This document shows positions 32,189 through 38,521 of a DNA stretch of 64,000 bases, one piece after another (positions within the stretch are counted from its first letter, which is position 1; the number at the start of each line of letters is the position of its first letter). Both the position numbers and the translations under genes were made by a program. Below the pieces are notes generated by a model that searched no databases, was not told the origin of the DNA, and worked only from the letters and a program-made list of their open reading frames with translations. Location: contig CACMXO010000003.1 in the NCBI GenBank assembly GCA_902617605.1, forward strand, positions 1 to 64,000, read 5' to 3'. Source of the DNA: an uncultured Prochlorococcus sp. GTDB taxonomy: Bacteria > Cyanobacteriota > Cyanobacteriia > PCC-6307 > Cyanobiaceae.

Positions 32189-32563
32189 CTAACCCATAAT
32201 TCCAGCATTTCTTAAAAACGCTTTACCCATATTGCCAATTACAAAAAATAGAGACAAATTAATTAAAAGGATTATTAATAATGCCAACATTTTATAGTTT
32301 GGATTTGTTGAAATGCCATCAAATCCATTATTAAGAAATCTTTTAAAAAGAGATTTGTCAATTTTTGGTTTTTGTTGCTCAGAATCAATTTTTACTTTTT
32401 CTTCTAAAGAATCTTGACTACTTGCTTTCTCTAGAAATTCTGTAAATGCTTTAACATTTTCTTCTTTTTTAATCCCCTCATTAAGATCTTTATTGTCTTC
32501 ATTCAAATTAGGGGATGATTCGATTGAATTATTTTCCTCAGGATTAAGTTTTGAATCTTCCAA
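32189..32563 (-). CDS. acidic protein with C-terminal membrane helix
   Basis: This 124-residue protein is very acidic and Asn/Ser-rich for its first 60 residues. A short basic part follows, then a helix (MLALLIILLINLSLFFVIG), giving a tail-anchored topology. A terminator-like hairpin sits just upstream of its ATG (32598-32632). No family. Confidence 0.5.
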   Translation of the reverse strand: MEDSKLNPEENNSIESSPNLNEDNKDLNEGIKKEENVKAFTEFLEKASSQDSLEEKVKIDSEQQKPKIDKSLFKRFLNNGFDGISTNPNYKMLALLIILLINLSLFFVIGNMGKAFLRNAGIMG

Positions 32564-32597
32564 ATTAGTATTAAATGCTAGGAGTATATTACACCAT

Positions 32598-32632
32598 AAA
32601 AAAAACCCACTCGATCAATTGAAGAGAGGGTT
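32598..32632 (-). terminator. terminator-like hairpin upstream of the 32189-32563 gene
   Basis: On the minus strand AACCC(t)CTC/GAG(t)GGGTT forms a stem with one mismatch, followed by a T-run (32598-32605). It lies 35 bases before the start at 32563. Upstream there is no coding gene on that strand, but two tiny frames (32675-32695, MRRPQI; 32631-32657, MHKNFNLS) precede it. It looks like an attenuator or the end of a small RNA. Confidence 0.5.
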
Positions 32633-32745
32633 AGCTAAGGTTAAAGTTCTTATGCATATAATAATTTATTTTATTTAAATTTGCGGTCGTCGCATAATGA
32701 AGTTTTAATTTAGATTAAATTCAAGGTGATTTTATTTTAGTAAAT

Positions 32746-32952
32746 ATGTTAGATGCGAATACTAAAAAAGCATGTAAAGATGATCCCTCAATAAGAGAAA
32801 TTAAAATTAAAAATATAGAACATGCTATTGAACAAGCAGAGTTGATGATAAAAGAATCAAAAATGAGCCAAGAAGAATTAATCTTCTTAAAAAGAAAAAT
32901 ATCGGACTCAAGACAGGATTTAGAAATACTTTATTTAATGAAAATTCAATGA
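32746..32952 (+). CDS. 68-aa helical protein
   Basis: This 68-residue protein is soluble and charged and probably a coiled coil, with IKNIEHAIEQAELMIKESKM in the middle and two later helices. No family is recognised. Confidence 0.5.
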   Translation: MLDANTKKACKDDPSIREIKIKNIEHAIEQAELMIKESKMSQEELIFLKRKISDSRQDLEILYLMKIQ

Positions 32953-33068
32953 ATATAAATTTTTTAATCTTTTAAAAGAATTGAATTTTTGCAAATAAAA
33001 TTAATTTGTATATTTGAAGACTTATAAAGTTTAAAGAGAATGTAAGAATTTCCGTAAAGGCTATAATT

Positions 33069-33170
33069 ATGTCTAAAAATAATCTATATATACCTTTAAA
33101 GGTTGTTCCATACATCTTCATTTCAATTACTGCTTTAGCAATAACAGCAGCTACATATGTAATTACTTAG
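33069..33170 (+). CDS. 33-aa one-helix membrane peptide
   Basis: A 33-residue frame reads MSKNNLYIPLKVVPYIFISI, with a hydrophobic end, ITALAITAATYVIT. It has the size of the small photosynthetic subunits but no clear match. The ATG is clean and the region has no other frame. Confidence 0.45.
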   Translation: MSKNNLYIPLKVVPYIFISITALAITAATYVIT

Positions 33171-33233
33171 TTCGATAAGCTAAGTAAAGTTTTAGATATT
33201 AAATTAATTAAAATATTAGTAATAACTTATTGT

Positions 33234-33476
33234 ATGAATAAATTCAAAATAGCAATTTTTACAATATTAATAATCATATTTTCCCTTATTGGGATTAAAA
33301 AATTAATTTATATAAATCAAGTTAAAGATTTAAAAAATAAAGAAGAATCATTTTTAAATGAATCTATACGTGTTTTAAATGAATGCTTCGATCTAGAAAA
33401 TAAAAATAAAAGAACTCTTAATAAATCAATTGAATTAATTGAGTATTGCTTAGAGGAATATGGATATAAAAACTGA
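33234..33476 (+). CDS. 80-aa membrane-anchored helical protein
   Basis: This 80-residue protein has an N-terminal helix (IAIFTILIIIFSLIGI) and a charged coiled-coil-like remainder with two Cys (LNECFDLE and IEYCLEEYG). No family. Confidence 0.5.
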   Translation: MNKFKIAIFTILIIIFSLIGIKKLIYINQVKDLKNKEESFLNESIRVLNECFDLENKNKRTLNKSIELIEYCLEEYGYKN

Positions 33477-33602
33477 TTTCAAAACTTGAATGATTAATTT
33501 CCTTAATACTCCACTAATATGCAAATAAAAATTTCTCATCAATAATTTTGTTATGTTCCATAATTTTTTATTAATAATATCTTCCTAATTTAATTTTTTA
33601 AA

Positions 33603-34010
33603 ATGACTAAAGTTAAATGTTCTTATTTAGGAAATTTAAACTGTGAGGCTATTCATCTACAATCTGGAAGTCTTATTAGAACTGATGCACCTTTAGATCA
33701 CTGCGGTAAAGGTGAAAGTTTTTCCCCAACTGATTTATTAGCAACATCTCTAGGTACTTGCCTGCTAACCATTATGGCAATCAAAGCCAAATCGAAAGGA
33801 TTTGATTTGAAAGATATATATTTAAATATTGAAAAAGTAATGACACAAAATAGCGAGAGGAAGATTAAAAAACTAATAATTGATATTTTTATACCAGAGA
33901 GCACTTCTAATGAAACTATTGATTTTTTGAAAAAAGCTTCCAAAGAATGTCCGGTTACAAGAAATTTATCTCAAGAAATAGATATAAAAATTAGTTGGCA
34001 TAATGAATAA
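33603..34010 (+). CDS. OsmC/Ohr-family peroxiredoxin-like protein
   Basis: This 135-residue protein has the OsmC order: SPTDLLATSLGTCLLTIMAI (residues 42-61) with the first Cys at 54, then KKASKECPVTRNLSQEI (110-126) with the second Cys at 116. The two Cys are the redox pair that reduces organic hydroperoxides. It belongs to the smaller YhfA-like branch. Confidence 0.85.
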   Translation: MTKVKCSYLGNLNCEAIHLQSGSLIRTDAPLDHCGKGESFSPTDLLATSLGTCLLTIMAIKAKSKGFDLKDIYLNIEKVMTQNSERKIKKLIIDIFIPESTSNETIDFLKKASKECPVTRNLSQEIDIKISWHNE

Positions 34011-34040
34011 ATCTCAAACATAGTAATTACATAAAAAATA

Positions 34041-34151
34041 ATGAAATATTTCATTGGAATAGTCATTCTTTTATTTGGAATATATGTAATGACAGACTTG
34101 GCATTAAAGACTAGGTATACAAGAAAAAGACTTTCAAAAGGAAAAAAATAA
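34041..34151 (+). CDS. 36-aa one-helix membrane peptide
   Basis: A 36-residue frame with MKYFIGIVILLFGIYVMTDL and a basic tail (TRYTRKRLSKGKK) starts 30 bases after the OsmC gene. It is plausible as a miniprotein and the topology is usual for this organism. No family. Confidence 0.45.
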   Translation: MKYFIGIVILLFGIYVMTDLALKTRYTRKRLSKGKK

Positions 34152-34226
34152 ATCTTATAAATTTTAATATTGCAGATTAAAGAAATAGATTTATTTATGT
34201 ACTTACAATTAAGGCATATTTTAGTT

Positions 34227-34511
34227 TTATTTTTTCACTATTTTTTGGTCAATCAAACTAATCAAAGGGATCATGAAATTTACATTTATTCCAACAGTGC
34301 ACCATGTATAAATAATAAGAAAAAATATTTTTATAAATAAATTAGGGGGTAAGGTGAAAAATATTTTGAAAAACCCTCCAATAAATAATACCAATATTCC
34401 AATTTGAAAAAGACCTTTGATTATCCATTTAAGTCCATATTTTTTAATGTTTATATAAAACCAGAAAAAAAGAAAACTAGATAGCAATAAATATATAAAA
34501 TTTATGATCAT
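34227..34511 (-). CDS. integral membrane protein, three helices
   Basis: This 94-residue protein has hydrophobic segments at about 1-18, 30-52 and 58-87, with short basic loops (FYINIKKYGLKWIIKG). No family is recognised. Confidence 0.5.
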   Translation of the reverse strand: MIINFIYLLLSSFLFFWFYINIKKYGLKWIIKGLFQIGILVLFIGGFFKIFFTLPPNLFIKIFFLIIYTWCTVGINVNFMIPLISLIDQKIVKK

Positions 34512-34648
34512 CTTTTCAGAAAAAATCTAATAAATTTGCCATTTTCAAGGCATGATGACAATTATTACTTTTTTATCTGCTAATTTTTTTTAAAAATGGA
34601 AAAGTTATACAAAAAAAAATAAAAACAAATTAATTTTTACTTTTTATC

Positions 34649-35032
34649 TTAAAACATTTGGGATTTTAGTAAATCAACTCTTTTTTGATTCACTCCCAAA
34701 TCACTTTCTCCAACCCTTGATTCTGATCTTATTGATAAGATGTTTGATTCAGGTAAAAAGGATACTTCTAAGTCGTCTACATACTTCATCCATTTACTAG
34801 TTGCCTCAGCATGAAGATAATCGCCATCAATTTCTACAATCTCAGTTCTTGGAGTGTTTGCGATAAATGTTTTAATCTCTTCAAAAGGTTTCTCAATATT
34901 GTTTACCACCCATTCTTCTCGTACACAATGAGCAATCTCAACACAAGGTTTTAGTTCTATATGTGAGGCAAATGATGAAGAAGGGAATAAAAAGTTCGAA
35001 CAAATTAAAATTGCTAAAAAAAGTATTTGCAT
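34649..35032 (-). CDS. DUF1499-family secreted protein
   Basis: This 127-residue protein has a signal peptide (ILFLAILICSNFLFPSSSFA) and then a small domain with the DUF1499 order: VNNIEKPFEEIKTFIANTPRTEIVE and YLHAEATSKWMKYVDDLEVSF (each given in part), then RSESRVGESDLGVNQKRV. The family is found in algae and cyanobacteria and its role is unknown. It is the first minus-strand gene downstream of the small RNA pair at 35.2-35.4 kb. Confidence 0.75.
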   Translation of the reverse strand: MQILFLAILICSNFLFPSSSFASHIELKPCVEIAHCVREEWVVNNIEKPFEEIKTFIANTPRTEIVEIDGDYLHAEATSKWMKYVDDLEVSFLPESNILSIRSESRVGESDLGVNQKRVDLLKSQMF

Positions 35033-35158
35033 TAACAGGAGAATTTAACGACTCATAATCTAACGAATTTAATTACTAATTTGTAATGACATAAATAATT
35101 TGGGAGAAATATAAATGTTTTTATATTCAGAAATTAATATGTATTTCTAATTTTCCCC

Positions 35159-35192
35159 AAAAAAAAAGTCCCTCAGAGAGAGACTTTTTAAA
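35159..35192 (-). terminator. terminator of the Yfr2-like RNA
   Basis: AAAAAGTCTCTC/GAGGGACTTTTT pairs with one G-U and a 3-base loop on the minus strand, followed by a run of nine T (35159-35167). Confidence 0.85.
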
Positions 35193-35253
35193 AATTGATT
35201 CATATCAAGTGTTTCCTTGTTTCCACTGAGATGAATCAATTCCTCCTACACAC
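35159..35253 (-). ncRNA. Yfr2-family-like small RNA
   Basis: On the minus strand this region folds as a long stem, ATTGATTCAT/ATGAATCAAT (35231-35240/35194-35203). The apical hairpin AGTG-GAAACAAGGAAA-CACT shows the GGAAACA-type repeat that marks the Yfr2-5 RNAs of picocyanobacteria. A good terminator follows (35159-35192). It has no reading frame. A -10-like TATTAA lies at 35258-35263, giving a 5' end near 35251. The family call is from memory of the loop motif. Confidence 0.78.
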
Positions 35254-35321
35254 AACTTTAATATCACACCTAAATTCATAATATGTAATGCTTAATAGAC
35301 CTCTATCTTAACTGTCACATG

Positions 35322-35436
35322 GCAAAAAATACAAAAAGTACTCAAACGTCGAGGTCGAGTACTTTTAAAGTTATCAGAAAAAAGTGTGTGAGGAGTTTCT
35401 GATTTATTTAATCTACTCCCTAGGTAATTTAAAAGG
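35322..35436 (-). ncRNA. candidate small RNA with Yfr1 core motif in a hairpin loop
   Basis: The minus strand has a TATACT -10 box (35441-35446) and then about 30 bases of leader. A hairpin ATCAGAAA/TTTCTGAT (35396-35403/35373-35380) follows, whose 15-base loop is CTCCTCACACACTTT. The 14 bases ACTCCTCACACACT are identical to the core of Yfr1 at 63297-63310. In Yfr1 the motif is single-stranded between stems, but here it is a loop. A terminator follows. It is upstream of and in the same direction as the Yfr2-like RNA and may or may not share a transcript. No coding frame. Confidence 0.7.
35323..35366 (-). terminator. terminator of the Yfr1-motif RNA
   Basis: AAAAGTACTC/GAGTACTTTT (35357-35366/35334-35343) pair around a GC-rich 13-base loop, and a T-rich tail follows on the minus strand (35323-35333). 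Confidence 0.75.
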
Positions 35437-35440
35437 CTAC

Positions 35441-35446
35441 AGTATA
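35441..35446 (-). promoter_or_regulatory. -10 element of the Yfr1-motif RNA
   Basis: TATACT on the minus strand sits about 38 bases before the loop stem and suits a start near 35436. No clear -35 is seen, as is usual in these genomes. Confidence 0.4.
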
Positions 35447-35519
35447 AATTACTAATTATTTAAATCTTTCAGAAAAATTGGGCGTTGATGAAAAAAATAA
35501 TCAAAAACATAAAAAATTC

Positions 35520-35654
35520 ATGAAAAGCATTTACAAAAAAATCATTTTTATTATTTCGGCAATTGCTCTTTTTTCGGTAATAGTGTGTGTTGTCAAATAT
35601 TCGCTTGCTTATATTGAAAATAATCCCGAAAAATACTTACCTACACAAAAGTAA
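35520..35654 (+). CDS. 44-aa membrane-anchored peptide
   Basis: A 44-residue frame, MKSIYKKIIFIISAIALFSV, continues in a helix and ends IENNPEKYLPTQK. It is divergent from the small RNA pair. Signal-anchor topology is likely. No family. Confidence 0.45.
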   Translation: MKSIYKKIIFIISAIALFSVIVCVVKYSLAYIENNPEKYLPTQK

Positions 35655-35731
35655 GACAAAAATTAAGTATAAATTCACTTCAAAAAATCTATAAAGTGTC
35701 TTAAATATGTTCTACTTAGACAGATTGAGTC

Positions 35732-35875
35732 ATGAAAACCAAAAATACTTCAGTTCTTAATCAGAATAATATTCACTTAACTCAATTCCAAAATAAGCAT
35801 AAATATCAAATACTTGAGAATTACTGGAAGAAAAGAAAGAAAGAATGTGAAAAAAATCTTTCAAAATTTTGCTAA
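35732..35875 (+). CDS. 47-aa soluble basic protein
   Basis: This 47-residue, basic, Asn/Gln-rich protein contains LTQFQNKHKYQILENYWKKR, with two Cys near the end (KECEKNLSKFC). It ends 9 bases before the next gene and may be co-transcribed. No family. Confidence 0.45.
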   Translation: MKTKNTSVLNQNNIHLTQFQNKHKYQILENYWKKRKKECEKNLSKFC

Positions 35876-35884
35876 CCGATAATT

Positions 35885-36133
35885 ATGAATTTTATTTTTT
35901 CTTTTTTATTAGCATCTGTAATGTGGGTACAAGTTCCACAATGGGAAGCTGACTGGTCAAAATGTGCTGTAGATGTTCCCGATTCTTCATGTCACTGGTA
36001 CGTAGCTGCTCCCGATAATACTTTTGGGGAAGGATTCAATTGGGAAAATGCTCCTTGGTTTGATGCTAATGGATTACAGGATGTAGCTAAGATTGAGAAA
36101 GAATCTGTAGTAGAAAAACTTCAGAATAACTAA
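35885..36133 (+). CDS. small secreted Trp-rich protein
   Basis: This 82-residue protein has a hydrophobic N-terminus (NFIFSFLLASVMWVQVPQW). The remainder is rich in Trp and Asp, with two Cys (KCAVDVPDSSCHWYVAAPDN), possibly a disulfide. It may be periplasmic. No family. Confidence 0.6.
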   Translation: MNFIFSFLLASVMWVQVPQWEADWSKCAVDVPDSSCHWYVAAPDNTFGEGFNWENAPWFDANGLQDVAKIEKESVVEKLQNN

Positions 36134-36216
36134 AGTTTCTATTTCATCAATTAACTTTTAAAAGTATTTAAAACTAGTTGCTTAGTGGTTAACTTTTGAT
36201 TAATTAAATAATTTTT

Positions 36217-36363
36217 ATGCGTTTCAAAGTAAGTCTCAAAAAAAATGGAAAGGAATTTGATGAAGTTGTTATAGCTAATAATAAAAAAGAAGCTATGGAA
36301 GTAGCTTTAAAAAACAATCCAGAAGCTCAAGCATTAAATTCTGATTGGACATTTAAGATTTAA
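36217..36363 (+). CDS. 48-aa soluble protein
   Basis: This 48-residue protein of a ferredoxin-like small beta-alpha design reads MRFKVSLKKNGKEFDEVVIA and NKKEAMEVALKNNPEAQALN (given in part). Its stop is at the first base before the end of znuB on the other strand. No family. Confidence 0.5.
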   Translation: MRFKVSLKKNGKEFDEVVIANNKKEAMEVALKNNPEAQALNSDWTFKI

Positions 36364-37149
36364 TTATTTGCGAATTTTAGGAATTAAAAGGGACGCAACA
36401 CAAATAACGCTAATTGCAGGTCCAGGAGAAAGATTAAAGACTATAGAGAGAATAAATCCAAGAAGTGAGATACATAATCCAAAAAATGAAGACCTCATCA
36501 TTGCAATTCTTAAACTATGAGCCTTATTTAGCCCTAACAAAGTTGGCGTAGAAAGAAGAGCAATTACAAGAATTACTCCCACTGCTGACATTGAACTAAC
36601 AATTACTAATGCCGTTGTAAAACTCAAAGCAAGATTTAATAAAGAAACGTTTATACCACTCGCGGATGCACCTTCTGGATCTAATCCAACATAAACAACC
36701 TTTTCATATCCAAAAGTCATTAAAAATATAAATACTAAAAAAGCAATTATTGTTCTAAGTAAATCTCCAAAATTTGCTGTCAATAAATCGCCAAATAATA
36801 CTGCCTCCAAATCAATCCTTATTCCGAGTAGAGGGATTATAAGCACTCCAAACCCAAGCATTCCGGCTAATATTGTGTTCATTATTGCTTCATAATTTTC
36901 ACTTTTTCTATTTGTTAAACTTTCCGCAATTACTGAGCCCAGAAGACCACTTATAACGCCACCAATTGAGGGATGAATTCCGAGCGCTAATGCGAGAGCA
37001 AGTCCAGGCAACACACAATGAGAGATTAAGTTAACTTGTAATAATCTCTTATGAGTGATTAATACAGTTCCCATAGCTGGACATAAGATCCCGGAGAATA
37101 TAGTAATTATTAATGGAACCAACCACCAGTTGTTATTAATAAAAGACAT
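36364..37149 (-). CDS. znuB: zinc ABC transporter permease ZnuB
   Basis: This 261-residue protein with about eight helices belongs to the ABC-3 metal permease family. Typical parts are GTVLITHKRLLQVNLISHCVLPGLALALALG (residues about 27-57) and GLDPEGASASGINVSLLNLA (156-175, the coupling loop), and helix 7 is VIALLSTPTLLG. It moves zinc with ZnuA and ZnuC. The zur gene on the other strand begins 17 bases away and separates it from znuC, so a znuCB transcript would run antisense to zur. Confidence 0.9.
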   Translation of the reverse strand: MSFINNNWWLVPLIITIFSGILCPAMGTVLITHKRLLQVNLISHCVLPGLALALALGIHPSIGGVISGLLGSVIAESLTNRKSENYEAIMNTILAGMLGFGVLIIPLLGIRIDLEAVLFGDLLTANFGDLLRTIIAFLVFIFLMTFGYEKVVYVGLDPEGASASGINVSLLNLALSFTTALVIVSSMSAVGVILVIALLSTPTLLGLNKAHSLRIAMMRSSFFGLCISLLGFILSIVFNLSPGPAISVICVASLLIPKIRK

Positions 37150-37166
37150 TATTCGAAAGATTCGGT

Positions 37167-37601
37167 ATGATCAAAAATACGGGACAAAAAATGATTTCGG
37201 AAACAATGGTAACTAAGTCTGACATTACCAAAAGACAAGAACAACTTCTTGAAGAACTTAATAAATGTGATGATGAATTGACTGGTCAAGAGTTGCATAG
37301 ACAATTGATAGAAAGCGGAAAGGCTATGGGACTGACGACTGTTTACAGGAATCTTCAAGTTCTGATAAAGCATGGCTTAATACGTTGTAGACATCTCCCA
37401 ACAGGAGAGGTTCTATACACTCCCGTAGATAGAGATATTCATCATTTGACTTGTGTTCAATGTGGTGAGACATCAAAAATGGAAGGATGCCCGGTAAAAG
37501 ATATTCATACACCCAAAACAAATCCAAAGAAATTCCAATTGTTGTTTCATACCCTCGAGTATTTCGGGCTTTGCCAAAACTGTTATCAAGCTCAGAATTA
37601 A
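37167..37601 (+). CDS. zur: zinc-responsive Fur-family repressor Zur
   Basis: This 144-residue protein of the Fur fold has the winged helix with GLTTVYRNLQVLIKHGLI (residues 55-72) and DIHHLTCVQCG (89-99), whose CxxC and His supply structural zinc. A second pair, CQNCYQ, lies at the C-terminus. Its position among znu genes makes Zur more likely than Fur. ATG 37167 was chosen; later Met residues (M9, M14) are possible starts. It probably represses znuA and others under zinc. Confidence 0.9.
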   Translation: MIKNTGQKMISETMVTKSDITKRQEQLLEELNKCDDELTGQELHRQLIESGKAMGLTTVYRNLQVLIKHGLIRCRHLPTGEVLYTPVDRDIHHLTCVQCGETSKMEGCPVKDIHTPKTNPKKFQLLFHTLEYFGLCQNCYQAQN

Positions 37602-37614
37602 AAAGGAACATTTT

Positions 37615-38385
37615 CTAATCACAGAAATTATTTTCGTTTATAGAGCTAATATTTATAGCCTCTAATTTATCTTTTATTTGGTCAGGACTACCAACTGCCA
37701 AAACACTTTTATCAAGAACGATTACTTGATCATAGTTATTTAAAGACTCGCCCCAATCATGGCTACTTACGAGCAAAGAAAGTCCCGCATCCGCAAGTTG
37801 ACGAACAATTTTTAGAAAATCTTCCTTTGCAGGTGGGTCCAAAGCAGCACAAGGTTCATCTAAAAGAAATATTTTTGCAGGGGACATAAGAGTTTTTGCT
37901 AATAGAGCTCTTTGCTGCTGTCCTCCTGAAAGAGAATCGAGTCTTCTATTTGCCAAATTTGCAATGCCTACTCTTTGCATTGTCGCCTCTAATTCACAAC
38001 ATTTATTAATCCAAGAATTAGGATATGCTAGAAGAGTCTTAATTTGAAAGGGGTTATTACTTCTTGATTTTGAATACTTTATTTGACCAAGAGATACCAA
38101 TTTTTCAACTGTAATGGGGAACTTCCAATTCATAGAACTTCTTTGAGGCATAAGTGCCACAAGAGCTCTAGATCTATATAAATTTTCACCGTCAATTTTT
38201 ATTTCGCCTTTATCTGGAGTATTTTGTCCTTGCAATATTCTCAAAAGAGTTGATTTACCAGCGCCGTTTGGGCCAACTAACGCTGTTAGAGTTCCAGGTT
38301 TAATCTCAACCGATACCTTATTCAAAGCTGGCTTACTTTTTTTTGTATATGCAAAGGTTAAATTTTCAGCGACTAAAGTAGCCAT
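37615..38385 (-). CDS. znuC: zinc ABC transporter ATP-binding protein ZnuC
   Basis: This 256-residue ABC ATPase has Walker A GPNGAGKSTLL (residues 38-48), the Q-loop in MPQRSSMNW, signature LSGGQQQRALLAKTL (151-165), Walker B FLLDEPCAALD and the H-loop SSHDWGES. It pairs with ZnuB, which lies downstream on the same strand beyond zur. The gene ends 13 bases from the zur stop and diverges from znuA across the operator region. Confidence 0.93.
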   Translation of the reverse strand: MATLVAENLTFAYTKKSKPALNKVSVEIKPGTLTALVGPNGAGKSTLLRILQGQNTPDKGEIKIDGENLYRSRALVALMPQRSSMNWKFPITVEKLVSLGQIKYSKSRSNNPFQIKTLLAYPNSWINKCCELEATMQRVGIANLANRRLDSLSGGQQQRALLAKTLMSPAKIFLLDEPCAALDPPAKEDFLKIVRQLADAGLSLLVSSHDWGESLNNYDQVIVLDKSVLAVGSPDQIKDKLEAINISSINENNFCD

Positions 38386-38423
38386 TAATTAATCTTTTAA
38401 AAAAGTCACTTTACAAGCTTACC

Positions 38424-38446
38424 AATAATACAAATTGCGTATTATT
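38424..38446. promoter_or_regulatory. inverted repeat upstream of znuC
   Basis: AATAATAC-(7)-GTATTATT is a perfect 8-bp dyad with a 7-base centre, 39 bases before the znuC start. It may be a second operator for Zur or a promoter-linked dyad. It is less GC-rich than the Zur site at 38485 and its role is not clear. Confidence 0.35.
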
Positions 38447-38484
38447 TTCATAACATTTGATACCTTTGCTTGTCAGGCATAATG

Positions 38485-38501
38485 AAAATGATTATCATTT
38501 T
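38485..38501. promoter_or_regulatory. Zur-type operator before znuA
   Basis: AAAATGAT-T-ATCATTTT is a perfect 17-bp palindrome 21 bases before the znuA start. It fits the Fur/Zur family box (core TGATnATCA) and has the position of a repressor site. With znuC diverging 100 bases away it may control both genes. Confidence 0.8.
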
Positions 38502-38521
38502 TAAGTATTTAATTATTTTTC

